Source of the DNA: Hypholoma sublateritium FD-334 SS-4
Lineage: Eukaryota; Basidiomycota; Agaricomycetes; Agaricales; Strophariaceae
DNA: 64,000 nucleotides
Direction: 5' to 3'
Assembly: GCA_000827495.1 (NCBI GenBank)
Contig: KN817527.1
Span: 589,203-653,202, forward strand
Positions 34,851 through 46,387 of this stretch are shown here, one piece after another (position 1 is the first letter of the stretch; every line of letters starts with the position of its first letter). The notes beneath the pieces were generated by a model, which was not told where the DNA came from, ran no database searches, and saw nothing but the letters and a program-made list of their open reading frames with translations. The position numbers were made by a program, and so were the translations under genes.

Positions 34851-35456
34851 ATGGCCGCGTCGCACTACCCCACAACACAATATCTTGCTGGAAACTTCGT
34901 GCTATCCGCAGGATGCATCCTTTTTCGGCGCATTCATCCGCCAGAGTCAGCTTCCCGAACGGGCGCCAGTGCCTTCGAAATCTGCATCCTCCATGAAATG
35001 ACGAAAGACGAGTGGCTCCTTCCAAAAGGACGCAAGGATCGCGGGGAGACGTTGGAGCAGACCGCCGTTCGCGAGACGTATGAGGAAACAAGCTACCCGT
35101 GCCACCTCTGGCCACAGCGCATGCCCACGCGAGCTCCCGCTCCCGGGGTGTCCAACATCCACCGCACGCAAATTGTGGATGACATCACGGAGCCGCTGGC
35201 CGTTACGGTGCGCGCCCTACGGCAGGGGCGGACGAAGCTGATATTCTGGTACATCGCTCTGGCGGAGGAGGGCGCGGAGAAGGTCGCGAGGTCGCAGATG
35301 GAGAACGAGAACTTTGAGAGCCACTTTGTCGATACGGAGACCGCGCTTCGGCGGCTTACGTTCCAGAGCGACCGGGATATCGTACAGCAAGCAATCGACA
35401 TTGTGATAGGCTCAAATAATAGTGAAGAAAAGGCTGATGAAGGCAGCCTTTTGTAA
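34851..35456 (+). CDS. Nudix hydrolase, diphosphoinositol-polyphosphate phosphohydrolase type (201 aa)
   Basis: Single-exon frame. The Nudix box is GRKDRGETLEQTAVRETYEE followed by TSY (G-x5-E-x7-RE-x2-EE), preceded by EWLLPKGRKD. The catalytic Glu residues of RE-x-x-EE are all present. The usual Gly after EE-x is a Ser (EETSY), a conservative change at a non-catalytic position. Downstream are TKLIFWYIALAEEG and FQSDRDIVQQAIDIVI, as in Aps1/DIPP enzymes that hydrolyse diphosphoinositol polyphosphates and dinucleotide polyphosphates. I chose the ATG at 34851 (MAASHYPTTQYLAGNFVLSA) because the conserved domain starts right after it. The ATG at 34731 remains possible and would add an Arg-rich leader. 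Confidence 0.85.
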   Translation: MAASHYPTTQYLAGNFVLSAGCILFRRIHPPESASRTGASAFEICILHEMTKDEWLLPKGRKDRGETLEQTAVRETYEETSYPCHLWPQRMPTRAPAPGVSNIHRTQIVDDITEPLAVTVRALRQGRTKLIFWYIALAEEGAEKVARSQMENENFESHFVDTETALRRLTFQSDRDIVQQAIDIVIGSNNSEEKADEGSLL

Positions 35457-36427
35457 CAAGCAACATTTGATTCTACTGGTTGCGGTGTCTTGGCGGTGTC
35501 AATTTTCAAAGGCTTCATTCCAAATTCGTTCACGAAATGCCTCAACGTCTTGGCCAGCCTCTCAGATATCTGTAATTCTTTTCTATACGGTGTTCATGTC
35601 AATGTATAATTCTCAGTAGTATTATCATTGGAGTCTTCTCTCGAAGTAGGACAAACACCCATGGCGCGCTACTGAACGTATTTGAGCGGACAAGGTCAAA
35701 ATTTGCGGGTTCTAACCGGAGTTTGAATTTGAATATTTCGAGCTTCCGTTGCGCTTCATATTTTCTTGCTCTTGACAACCATGTATCATCTCCGTGTCCG
35801 ATGGCTGTGGCTACAACACCTCCTGGCTAGGGCGACTTTTGAATAAACGAAAAAGTTGGGGCACTCCCCCACCCAGGCCACATCGACCGTGATTGATGTA
35901 TTCCGCAACGGGATCACTTGTGATGGTGTAGCTCTTATCATACGCCGCTTCAGCTTTCCCCTTCGGAATTCACCATTCAAAGCAAGGGTGTCACAGCGAT
36001 AACTGGAGTGCTTGGACTCGATTTCGACACACCTCTTCGTGCCAGGCCCATACGGTGGGAATAAGCTCACAGAAAATGCATGGGATGTAATTCAGCATAT
36101 GTACGCATGGGCGATTTACAGGCCAAGGCCGACCCTATCAGAGGGGTGCGTATAGCCAGCCCTTTCTCATGCTCCTTCCAAAAGCTGACTATGCGGCATC
36201 TACACCAGACGTTCATAACGAGTTCTCGGCTCCACAATTGTCTTTATCGTCGTAATGAAGTCTCGGCAAGCCAAGAGAGCTGAAGGAGGTCGCGCGTGCA
36301 CCTCCAAGAGTATCTCGGCCCTGTTACAAAGTCAATCTGCTTGCTACATGTGCTCGCGGGCTTGTGATGCCTCCCAAGCCATTCAGCAATACCACTTTCG
36401 ATTACGACTTACAGTTCTCAGATTGTG
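35457..36427. other. Intergenic region upstream of the OPT transporter
   Basis: About 1 kb without a supported gene. A 94-codon minus-strand frame at 35786-36070 and two plus-strand frames have no recognisable features. The DNA is likely to carry the regulatory region of the transporter. Confidence 0.45.
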
Positions 36428-36434
36428 TATAAAG
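36428..36434 (+). promoter_or_regulatory. TATA box of the OPT transporter gene
   Basis: TATAAAG lies about 71-77 bp before the ATG at 36505 and is followed by a C/T-rich leader, the usual arrangement for a strongly expressed fungal gene. Confidence 0.5.
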
Positions 36435-36504
36435 CCTCTCCGTGCCCTTCTTATTCGGCAGCTCTTGCTCTTTACGCCTTTCACGAGATTTGGTAACGCA
36501 AGTC

Positions 36505-39500
36505 ATGGCCAAATCTGTCGACGTGGAGCGGAAGTCCTCTACCTACAGCGATGAGAAAGTCAACGTCAATGAGAAGACCGAGAGCGTGAATTCAGCCCCA
36601 GGAGAGGTCTATGCTGACGTCAGGGACATCGACCTAGATGAAGACGGCAAAGAGCGCCCAATCGGTATGTCCCATAGTCATTATATCAGAGTTAAATCGC
36701 CTTACTTGCAATCTAGTCACCGATATTGATGTCGCCACCCGTCTCATTTCTCTCGACGATGACCCTACTCTTCCTGTATTCACCTTCCGGATGTGGTTCC
36801 TTGGAATTGGCCTGTCGTGCTTCGGATCCGTTCTCGGACAAATTTTCGTTAGCAATTTCTCACTGTCGGCTTGAGCACCTAACTAAAACTTTTTATACAG
36901 TATTTCCGACCTCAAACAGTGTTCGTCAGCCAGCTCTTTATCCAGATCATTGCCTATATTCTAGGTATTGTTCTTGAGGAGATAATTCCTGGCCCGGGCA
37001 ACACGCAAGTCCGTTTACAAACGAAAGATACGACATTTTGGCGATTCATGAATCATGGGCCCTTCAGTAAGTGTTGACGCCGTGATCACTCACCAACAAT
37101 TCTGAACACCTACAGACCTCAAGGAACATGTCGCCATCACGATTTTTGCCTCCACCGCTGCCGATTCAGCACTGGCTATCAGCATATTTGCCGCGGACGA
37201 CTTGTACTACAACATTCAACCCAACGCAGGAGTTGGAATATTCACGTTAATCGGATCGCAGCTCTTGGGATACGGGTTAGGAGGTAAGATTTCCGCTGCA
37301 TTCGTTACTGGACACAAGTTCATTGCTATTGGCACTCAGGGATCATGCGCTCTTTCCTCGTCTACCCCACCTATATTGTCTTCCCAAACCTCCTTCCTAC
37401 GGTGCAGCTCTTCGATGCGTTGCACAGAGGCAAGAAGATCTTCATGCAGAAGAAGCGCGTCAAGTTCTTCTGGGGCATATTCGTTGGCATCTTCGTTTGG
37501 GAATGGTTCCCTGAATATATCGCTCCGTGAGTTGTAATCATTTCCACATGAAATTCCTTCTGACGTCTCTGTGATACAGTACTCTTACCGGAATCAGCGT
37601 GTTTTGCCTTGCGAATAGGAAGAGTCCATGGTTCACCCGTATATTCGGTAAGTACGCATTCAAGTTGACATTGGCAAAGTATACATTTCAACAAGTGTCG
37701 TGACAGGCGGCGCCGCTGGAAACGAAGGTCTAGGAATGTTTGCATTGTGCTTTGATTGGAACTATGTCGGCTCAGGAGGAGGTTCCATGGGTGCCCTCTT
37801 TACGCCATTGTCCACACAGCTCACTCTCTACTGCGGTGTTGTTATCTGCATGTAAGTGTTCTATCTTTCCCGGTCTTGTTTCGCTTCTTGTTCATATAAC
37901 TTCTAGGGTATCATTCTGCGTTTCGTACCATTATAACGTCTGGTCTGGCCAGAATTTCCCTTTCCTTTCCCAGTCACTGTTCAACTTCGACGGCACGCGC
38001 TTCAATCAGACCTCTATTCTTGACGACAACTTCCTCCTTGACCGCGCCAAGCTCACTGAGGTCGGTCTTCCCTGGTTCGCATCATCACAAGTGATCTCTA
38101 AGGTTGGCTGGAACATGGCGATTGGTGCTACTGTCACGCATGTCCTTATCTGGTACGGGAAGGAGATTATCTCCGTCATCAAGAAGTACCGCGCAGGCGA
38201 GGATTATGACCCTCATTTGGCAAAGATGAAGGTTTATCCTGAGGTTCCCATGTGGTGGTACATCGCTATGTTCGTCAGCAGCTTTGCGATGGCCATGGCT
38301 ACACTTTATACTGGCGGATCTGGCCTTCCATGGTGAGTGGACTTCTTGACCAAATTGGTTGTCCGTTTGAGGCGCGAAGCTGAAGATAATTGTAGGTGGG
38401 GTCTCATCGTCGGAATCATGATTTCCGCTATTTTCCTGCCCTTCGTTATCACTGTCTATGCTATCACCGGTATCTTGTCACAGTTTCTTGATTATTGACC
38501 TCATCCTAAATTGCGGCCTCTAGGGTTTTCGCCTAACATCCAACATCTAGTGCAAATGCTCGGAGCCGCCCTGATTCCTGGGAGCCCTCAAGCCAACATG
38601 TACTTCACTCTCTACGGCTACAACACACTTGACCAAGCGCGCGGCATTATTCGCGATCTCAAGATGGTAAGCGTATCCCTCTGATATTTAAAATCGCTTA
38701 ATCAACCTTTGATTAGGGTCAATACACGAAACTTCCTCCTCGTGCTACGTTCACCGTCCAGTCTTTGGGCGCCGTGATTGGTGGTCTGCTGAATTACGTC
38801 ATTATGAAGAGCATCATCAAGAGTCGGCGAGAAATCCTACTTTCTGTCCAAGGAACGAATGTCGTAAGTGGAAATCAGCGAGATAATCGTCTTTCGCAGT
38901 TTCGTTCACTCAAGATAAATCTAGTGGTCCGGTCAACAAGTACAATCATTCAACAGTAACGCAATTTCTTGGGGAGCGTTAGGAAGTATTCTCTATGCGC
39001 CTGGTGGCCGTTACGTGGTATGTCACTCTGTTGTGATGCGCTGTCAGTGCCTATATCGTAACTGGCTTTCTCTTCTAGATCGTTCCATTTGGCATCCTCA
39101 TCGGCCTCGCCGTTCCCATCCCATTTTGGCTTCTACACAGGAAGTTCCCCAAACTTGGGGCCGACAAAGTTGTCACGCCTATTCTTTGCTGTATGTCTAC
39201 TCTACTGCCCAACAATTATGCCGTCTCAGTTCTTTCATCTTCAGGGACTGTTGGGTATCTGAGCGTAGGGATTAACAGCTCGGTTTTCACCACATTTATG
39301 CTTGCCGTCTTCTCTCAATACTATCTTCGCCGCTATCGTCCGGTGTGGTTCCGCAAGTACAATTTCCTGATGTCGGCTGCGCTTGACGGAGGTACCCAGG
39401 TCAGTTTGTCATTTTGATAACGATATCCAACATTGTCCTCACCGAGTATACAGGTTATGGTGTTTGTTTATACATTTGCGGTCGGTGGTGGAGGCGGGAA

Positions 39501-39638
39501 CGTCATCGATTTCCCAAACTGGGCCCTGGTACGTCCCTCCAGACTGAACTTTGAACGGCCGTCAACCTTAGGCTCACCCAATTTCAAATGTTGCAGAACC
39601 CAACCGGCAATCCCGATTATTGCATGAGACTCACGTAG
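36505..39638 (+). CDS. Oligopeptide transporter, OPT family
   Basis: About sixteen exons separated by short introns. The N-terminus is hydrophilic and acidic (MAKSVDVERKSSTYSDEKVN). A series of 14-16 hydrophobic helices follows. Family motifs are FMNHGPFNLKEHVAITIFAS (the NPGPFN(L)KEH motif, with His for the Pro), AADDLYYN, and NYVGSGGGSMGALFTPLSTQ. QYTKLPPRATFTVQ (KIPPR motif) and the C-terminal NWALNPTGNPDYC are also present. OPT proteins import tetra- and pentapeptides, glutathione or metal-peptide complexes with protons at the plasma membrane. OPT genes in wood-decay fungi are expanded and nitrogen-regulated, but regulation cannot be read here. The gene is intact to the TAG at 39636. Confidence 0.9.
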
Positions 39639-40186
39639 TATTTGCCTCGGCATGACAATGCGGTACTCATCGGTGTAGTGCTGTGACATATGGTGTTAAC
39701 GATCGTTGCATCAACTGTGATAATCATATCATTGGGTTAGGAAGATGGACAGACCTGGGATGAGTACAAGTAAATAGGGAAAAAAGGTGTATACGTACGA
39801 TGCGAAGCCCATGTTTAACACTTCTTTCTATTGATAAACTGAGTTCGGTGCAGGGATCTATGCGAGTACTACTGCGGTGCGCAGCGTAAGATGAGTTTCA
39901 GCCACATAAACAACGCGAACGAAATAAAATTTGCTCGTGTTGGGAGCTGCGCACGCTAAGGCTTCCAGATTTTTCAATGGAACCCAATTACAGTGGATGT
40001 GTTTTAGGTGGGTTGCGGAAAGGGTGGAAATTCCGGAGTGATATGCATCTGCGGCTGTGCCTCAGTCCAATATGTATAACCAGGTTGGACTGTGGCCAGC
40101 ATGTGCTAGACGATACAACATCTTGGAACCTCAAGGCCTCACCTTCTTTCTACCTTTCGCATTGGAGGACACGCAATAGCATCCAA
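39639..40186. other. Intergenic region
   Basis: No gene was seen. It contains the 3' flank of the transporter and the probable promoter of the multi-pass membrane protein. Confidence 0.45.
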
Positions 40187-41450
40187 ATGTCTGCGGCAGT
40201 ACACTTCCCGGTTCCGGTTGGTGGTACACCCCTCTCCGCTGATTGGGTGCCGTCCATCCTTTTCGCGGTACTCTATGCGACAATCTTGCCCTTGACAGTG
40301 TATCGCATGGTGAACAGGCGTTCGCGGACCCTCTTGTTGCTTGGAACTGTGACCTTTTCAATTGAGCGGTGAGTTTTTATCATTTGCTACGATTCCCGTG
40401 TTGATCCAAATTCAATAAATCTACCCAGTGTGATCTTCTTCAGCCTGCGCGCATTGCAAGCACGAAACGAGTCTAAGCGCCTAAGTTTGGGTCTCACGGC
40501 GTATATGCAGAGTAGCATTGGCATGGGGTTTATTGGCATCGCGAACGACCTCGTCAACCTTCTCCGCTGCCTCCTCGTGAACCCAACCTTCGGATCTGCG
40601 ACGTATTGTCAATCCCCCGCAGCGTCCACGAAGGATTGCTTGATTGGGCCGCCACCGGAAGGCACACACGATGCCCCTCGTACAAGAGGCCAAATTCGCC
40701 TCGGGATGAACTTACTCGCCCTCGCCTTTCTTGCAGCGACTGTGCCGGGAATCATCGCGAACGCGAATTATAGCAACGTTGTCACTCGGCAAGGAGCGGC
40801 AGATTTGACTGCGCGATTGAGGTGGGTTTCTGTTAGGTTTACGTGTTTTTTTTGCTCTCCGTTGACACGAACTCGCCATGCAGGTACATCAGTACAGCAA
40901 TCATCCCAATCTTGGGGATCGTAATCCTGTTTTACGCGTGTTGGGGCGTCACTCATTTTCCGCGTATCATCAAACGCGGTGTTAATATCATAGCGAGCAT
41001 TATCCTGTTAATGGTATGCACGTATTTCCTTGACCAGATCTCTTGGCGCCTGTCTTATTCTTACTCTACTAGATAACTGTCGCCATATACCGCTTGGCTG
41101 TTATGAAATTCAAAGTGGATTCTCTGATATCCCCGAGCCCTTTGAATAAGGGAACCGCAAAGGCTGCCTTCTATATATTTCATGTTCTCCCCGAGTGGAT
41201 CGCCACGCTGCTTTTAGTGGGATACAACACACGCAAGACTTTTGGAACCGGATTTATCGGCGACTGGAGGAACAAAGACGAAACCGAAAAGCAGAGGAAA
41301 AAGAGAGAAGTCAGGGAGGCCAAAAAAGCGCTTAGGAAGAAGGAGAAACTATCGGGAACTGTAGGTAATGACGGGTTTGGGAGCAGAGAGTACGCTCTTG
41401 AAGATTTAAAGAAGGGAAATCAAATCACAAACGTCGATACAGTTGCATAA
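40187..41450 (+). CDS. Seven-transmembrane-type membrane protein of unknown function
   Basis: Four exons starting MSAAVHFPVPVGGTPLSADW. The hydrophobic segments are WVPSILFAVLYATILPLTVY, a short TLLLLGTVTFSIER helix, YMQSSIGMGFIGIANDLVNL, LLALAFLAATVPGIIANANY, IIPILGIVILFYACW, VNIIASIILLMITVAIYRLA and FHVLPEWIATLLLVGYNTRK. That gives about seven helices. The cytoplasmic tail is Lys/Arg-rich (KQRKKREVREAKKALRKKEK). This layout resembles DUF7702/RTA1-like fungal membrane proteins rather than pheromone receptors. The ligand, if any, is unknown. It lies 0.5 kb after the OPT gene on the same strand. Confidence 0.75.
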
Positions 41451-43560
41451 ACAGCGATAACTTATTGCCTGAAGACTGCCTGCTAACTCTGTATCCTGAA
41501 TATGAATTTCGCTTGATATAAACACAATCATGTTCACTGCGGGCGTGTATCAAGATACTCGTGTCGACCTGGCTCTAACAAATAAAACACAAAAGAGCAT
41601 CTGAACAGAGGTTTTGTCACAGATGATGCGGATAGTTCGATTATGCCCTGGTCTTTGGTTTGCTCAGCACTTACAAAATATACATATGTATATTCATGCG
41701 GTCTGTGGACATTGTTGATCATGATGCGAAGGTATGTGGCCCTGATCACTGCGCGTGTCCCAGCTAACTTTCGTGGGTTCTTTCCAGGATACTCGAACCG
41801 AACGAATGCCGACAGCATGCACTGGACCTGGCTGGCGCAGATAGCGCACCGGCGGAATAATTTTGAAATCGCCACCCTGCTCTCGAGGCTCGAGCGACCC
41901 AAGAATTACACCGCAGTTGAAAGGCAAGCGATGCGATCTAAAGGAGACGTCCTTTCCAGGTTAGGCGCACGCGCCTGCTTCCGGGCTCTTTTTGAGACGC
42001 CTCTGCGCGAGCGAGCTGTCAGAAAGCGTTCTAGCACGAGAAGTGGAGAAGGGCGAGTTCACGCCTGATCTAGACGAGGCGAAGCCATCAGCCGGATGCC
42101 GCAAGCGCTGGGGCGCGACTCTACTACCCCGACGTGCTTCTCGAGGAGCGCTTGCGTCGATCGCGTCTACGAGGTAATATTATTCGTGGGCATGACGCCG
42201 CCCGCAGTCAACCGGTCACGGCACCGGCCGGAGCGTAACTGAGATTGCGAAACGCGAGAGCTGCGCAACGTACGACGGACTCGAGGGGCGCGAAACTCCT
42301 TTGTCCATGAGCTGCAGGGGATCATGCGCGAAATTTCTACGACCGTGCTGAGTGGGCTGAGCGTCTGCCAGGAATCACAGAACGTGTATGTGATGCGCTA
42401 AGAGGCGGAGGTGGTGGTCGCATGCAGTGCGTGGTTCGCCACGGAGAGCTGTGTCATAGCCGGAGAATACAATCGACGACTGAGCATGGCGTGAGACGGG
42501 TCCTTTCCAACGAGCTCTCCAGCGTTTCCGCTGCGACACTGTAGTAATGGGGCCTGGCCCGAGCTGATGTTCTTCGCCCTCCTCTGTTCAGTCGTCGCGT
42601 GCAGGGATACTCATTCTCAAGCTGCGCAGATCATGGGGGCCCCGTCGGTGGCATAAAGAGGCTTCTCCAAAATGACGACGCTGCCAGCAAGCACCTGTAA
42701 ACACTCACGCGCACGTTAGGAGAAAGAAAGTTGGAAGAGCAGCTCGGCACGGCCTCAGAAACGGGAAGAGTATTTACTTGCGTAATTTATCACGTTCTCA
42801 CAGTCATGCGACGTATCTGTGATACTTAGTTTGGCGCTGAGCCAAGCGCGAGCTGCAGGCCATGTTCGACCCGACGAAGAAAGCCCTACTTGTGTTGATT
42901 TTCCGGATGGAAGTAATAGATACCTCATTCAGCGACATGCGCTTGCTGTCCACCGAGCCACCAAATTTATTGCTCATGAGTTCAACTTGAATTCAGTAAA
43001 TACAAGAATATCCCGTCCGAACGCCTTTATTTATTCTCCGTAAGTAGTTGAACATGATCGACCAGTGACCACATTAAAAGATATGAAACAGTACCCGGAT
43101 GGTTCTGTAGGAATTACCACGCAGCCCTATCTGATTTCCTAGTCACCTAGGCTTCACACGTTCGAGCTTTAAAGAGACCTTGCACAATGCATACGCCCGG
43201 ATATTACTGTCCTAGACCGAGCCGTCGCCGAGATTAACGGCTTCTGTATCATGGGTCGGCAGGTTTTTTTTTATCCTTATCCAAAGTTTCAATCGCCTTG
43301 ACATTGTTCACAGAATCCCAGTTCCTCTGTTTAATTTTGAATGGGAGATTGGGGGAGGCTTCACCGTATTTCCACCACGAATTCTTGACATCTTACTTCT
43401 TTTTTAAACCCAACAAATGCCCGAACACTGGACTCGCACTGGACGTTGATTAATCAATATGTCTGATTGTTGATTTGTCGATCGTCATCGGCCCGCCAGA
43501 GATAGGCCCAGACCTCTCGTCAAGATCTGCAGAAGTTCTCTGCCAACCTAATCGGAGGCG
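41451..43560. other. Gene-poor region with coding relics
   Basis: No intact gene. A coding-like relic at 41700-42180 is listed separately. From 42200 to 43500 I see no coherent frame. The stretch at 42240-42600 is rich in GAGCTGC/GCTGCAG-type words without a clear repeat period. Confidence 0.4.
41700..42180 (+). pseudogene. Degenerate coding fragment
   Basis: Two plus-strand frames with protein-like composition overlap and replace each other. One runs to a stop at 42068 (SMHWTWLAQIAHRRNNFEIA ... LSRLERPKNYTAVERQAMRS). The other runs from about 41980 to 42177 (ASELSESVLAREVEKGEFTP). The change of frame near 42000 and the lack of a start suggest the remains of a gene. The family is unknown. 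Confidence 0.28.
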
Positions 43561-43857
43561 TCATTGCATCGTACAACATAATTTTCCCTCTAGAAGAACA
43601 AGACCTAGAACAGAAATTATCAGAGAGAAACAAGCGATGATGTAAAGTTGTACTTGAGTCTGAGAGACCTTGGTATAAGTAACCCTGGACTGCTGGCCAT
43701 TCAGTGACCAGTCGGCATTCAAATCATTACCCTGTGTAGCTGTCAAGGCGTGCTGTAAAAGACTGAGTGTCTCAAGCTTCGAGTTACTAAAATGCACCGT
43801 CGGGGAGCGATGGAATAAGTACCGCAAATTGGGATTCGCTGCGACGGCTTTTAAAAC
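43561..43857 (-). pseudogene. Orphan C-terminal exon with a membrane helix
   Basis: After a consensus acceptor at 43858-43859 (TTCTGTAG) a 98-codon frame reads VLKAVAANPNLRYLFHRSP, then a Ser/Leu-rich stretch with LNADWSLNGQQSRV. It ends with a membrane segment (LYIIACFSLIISVLGLVLLE) and a short CTMQ tail. It has the order and composition of a genuine C-terminal exon, but no upstream exon can be found in the 400 bp before it. It may be a truncated gene relic, or its first exons may be too short or diverged to see. Confidence 0.35.
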
Positions 43858-44243
43858 CTACAGAACCGTCGGATCAGAATGCATCGTCATATGTGTACTA
43901 CTGATGCCAGTTTATGCAGGTCCCTCTAGATCCACATCCGCTTTAGATATCTTCGCGATCGCTCAGTTAGATTTTCGTCGACTTGTACTTATCTTTAGCC
44001 TTCTTTAACTTTATCCCATCTGGCAGAAGCTTCCGTAGCCGAGCAAGAACCATCCCAGATCAAACGCGGAAGGCCGCCTAGGCCTTTCTCTCTATTAATA
44101 GAATGGGTCGAATGTCCAGGCGTGGAAGCGACAAAAATGCTTTGAAATGCATCCAGCACTCCATGAGGCATCATAGGGCATCATATACATAACCGTCTCA
44201 GCTATGTGCCCCCACCCTCATCCTCCTACTTCGCATCAAGGAT
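43858..44243. other. Intergenic region upstream of the MFS gene
   Basis: Probable promoter of the transporter that starts at 44244. An ATATACATA stretch near 44182 is the nearest AT-rich element. No gene was seen. Confidence 0.4.
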
Positions 44244-46387
44244 ATGCACTTCAAAGAATCCAACAAACTCGACAAAGAGCGCGACTCGGCACGCTCAGAC
44301 AAGCCAGAAGGTAGTGACGCTGGAAGTCAAGATTCAGTACTGCAGCGCCAGATCGACCCGTTCGAAGTGTCCCACCTCGAGCGTGAAGAAGACCCTGAGT
44401 ACCTATCGACGGCAAGAAAGTGGGTTATCGTCGTATGTATAAGCTCGGCGGCAACCTGCGTGGCTTCTGCATCCTCGATGGTACGCCAGGCTGCCATAGA
44501 TTTTATTCGTTAACTAGACGATTTTCCAGGCAGGATTTGCTGAAGAGGGAGTCTCACGAGATTTTCATGTCGGGAAAATAGTCTCGATTCTGTCGATCAG
44601 CTTTTATATTTTGGGCTTGGGACTGGGGCCTCTGCTCATTGGCCCGCTGTCTGAGGTATACGGCCGAAATCTGGTGTATCGCGTATCATATACCACATTT
44701 TTTGCGCTGAATTGGCCTGTGGCATTCGCGCCGGATATATGTGAGTGACCGATGTCCTTATTTCTAAACCTTCATGAGCTGATGTCACCAAACGTCAGCC
44801 GTTCATCTGATATTTCGCTTCTTCACTGGTTTCTGTGGCTCAGCGTTTCTAAGTGTGGCGGGAGGGAGTGTTAGTGACCTCTTCAACGATCGCACTGTTG
44901 CAAAGTATGTGCTTTTCTATCACTGGAGTATCGAAATATTAACATTCAGACTGTGCTAGTCCGATGGCTCTGTATACAATATGTCCCTTCATAGGCCCTG
45001 TCCTGGGCCCGTTAATCAGTGGGTACGTTCGGCTAAGATACACCCTTGACCCCGACAAAGTTATATTTACCGAGACATTGTCACTGGCAGCTTTATAAAC
45101 CAAGTGCGTGCGTAGCTATTTCCACGAGTTTATTTTTACTGAACCTCGGCACAGTCGCTTGATTGGCGATGGACATATCGCATTTTGCTTATCTGGACGT
45201 TCGTGGAGCTTGTAGCGCTCATCCTGGTGCGTCATGTCAAGCCTTCAATACCTAACGCAGGATTTATGCATAATTTTAGCTCGTCCCGGAGACTTACCCC
45301 CCGGTTTTGCTGAAGCGCAAGGCTATCCAGTGAGTAATTTCTGAAAGAGGGGTGTATTTGCCATTAAAACATTCTCAGGCTTCGAAGAGAGTCTGGCGAC
45401 AACAGATATTGGGCGGCGTTGGAGCGTGATTCCACGCACATCGGCCACGCTATTTTGGTTAGTTGCGCAAGGCCTTTTCGTATGTTTTTTCTCCGGGAAA
45501 CGGTTGTGAATTAACTCTGACTCTGGATGATCTCAAGAACTGCTCTTCTTTGACCATATGGCGTTCCTTCTGGACTTGTGGTATGCCTGCCATCGCATTC
45601 TCCAAGTATCCGGCTGACGACGTCCTTTAGGAACGCTGTGATCCTCGGTATTCTGTACCTGACGTTCCAAGCCTTTCCGCTCATATTTGGCACCCTCCAT
45701 GGATTCAATACACAGTCGTCCGGAATGAGTTTCTTGGGGATCGGATTAGGCATGGTCATGGCGGTGTCCACGCAGCCTTTTTGGAACCGGTAAATATATC
45801 CCGTTGATAGGCGGCCGAATCTCATCCGATATCTAGATTCACTAAACGTCTGGCGGAGCAGAACGACGGGAACGTACCACCAGAATCACGCCTCGTTATG
45901 GGAGAGGTCGGTGGGGTGCTGATCCCTATCGGTAAGAGCACTGTTAAATTCGGATTGACGAAGCCCGTGGTTATTAATACGGCTGCAGGGTTATTCTGGT
46001 TTGCTTTTACTACCTACCCTGCCGTTCCATGGATTGTGCCTATTATTGCATCTGTTCCATTTGGCGCTGGCATCTACTTCGTCTTCACGTCAACGTTCAC
46101 ATACACAGTTACTGCGTACCGCCCGATCGCGGCTTCCGCCATGGCGGCGAATAGCGCGATGCGCTCGACGTTCGCAGCTGTGTTTCCTTTGTTCGCGCGA
46201 GCAATGTACGACCGACTTGGCTATGTCGGTGCGACGGCACTCCTCGCAGGGCTGACAACGGTGCTGGCGCCTCTACCGTAAGTTGATATCCTTTTTCTTC
46301 GGAGAGCTCATGTGACGTTTCGTTAGATTTATCTTCCGCAGAATAGGCGCGAGGGTACGCGAGCACTCTCGATTCGCGCATCGCTGA
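44244..46387 (+). CDS. MFS transporter, fungal multidrug-resistance type (DHA1)
   Basis: About thirteen exons join in frame from the ATG at 44244 to the TGA ending at 46387. The N-terminal tail (MHFKESNKLDKERDSARSDK) is hydrophilic with Ser and Asp. Twelve membrane helices follow. Landmarks are RKWVIVVCISSAATCVASAS, LGPLLIGPLSEVYGRNLVYR (motif A with the acidic Glu), FRFFTGFCGSAFLSVAGGSV, ICPFIGPVLGPLISGFIN (motif C of antiporters) and SLDWRWTYRILLIWT. VPETYPPVLLKRKA, LYLTFQAFPLIFGTLHGFN and YFVFTSTFTYTVTAYRPIAA complete the set. This is the FLU1/polyamine-type drug:H+ antiporter architecture. The substrate is unknown. The splice between 45468 and 45541 is set by the frame, using the donor near 45479. 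Confidence 0.85.

Noticed and set aside
31434..41450. Biosynthetic gene cluster around the oxygenase and transporter genes
   Set aside because: There is no core synthase (PKS, NRPS or terpene) and no regulator. The genes look like ordinary neighbours.
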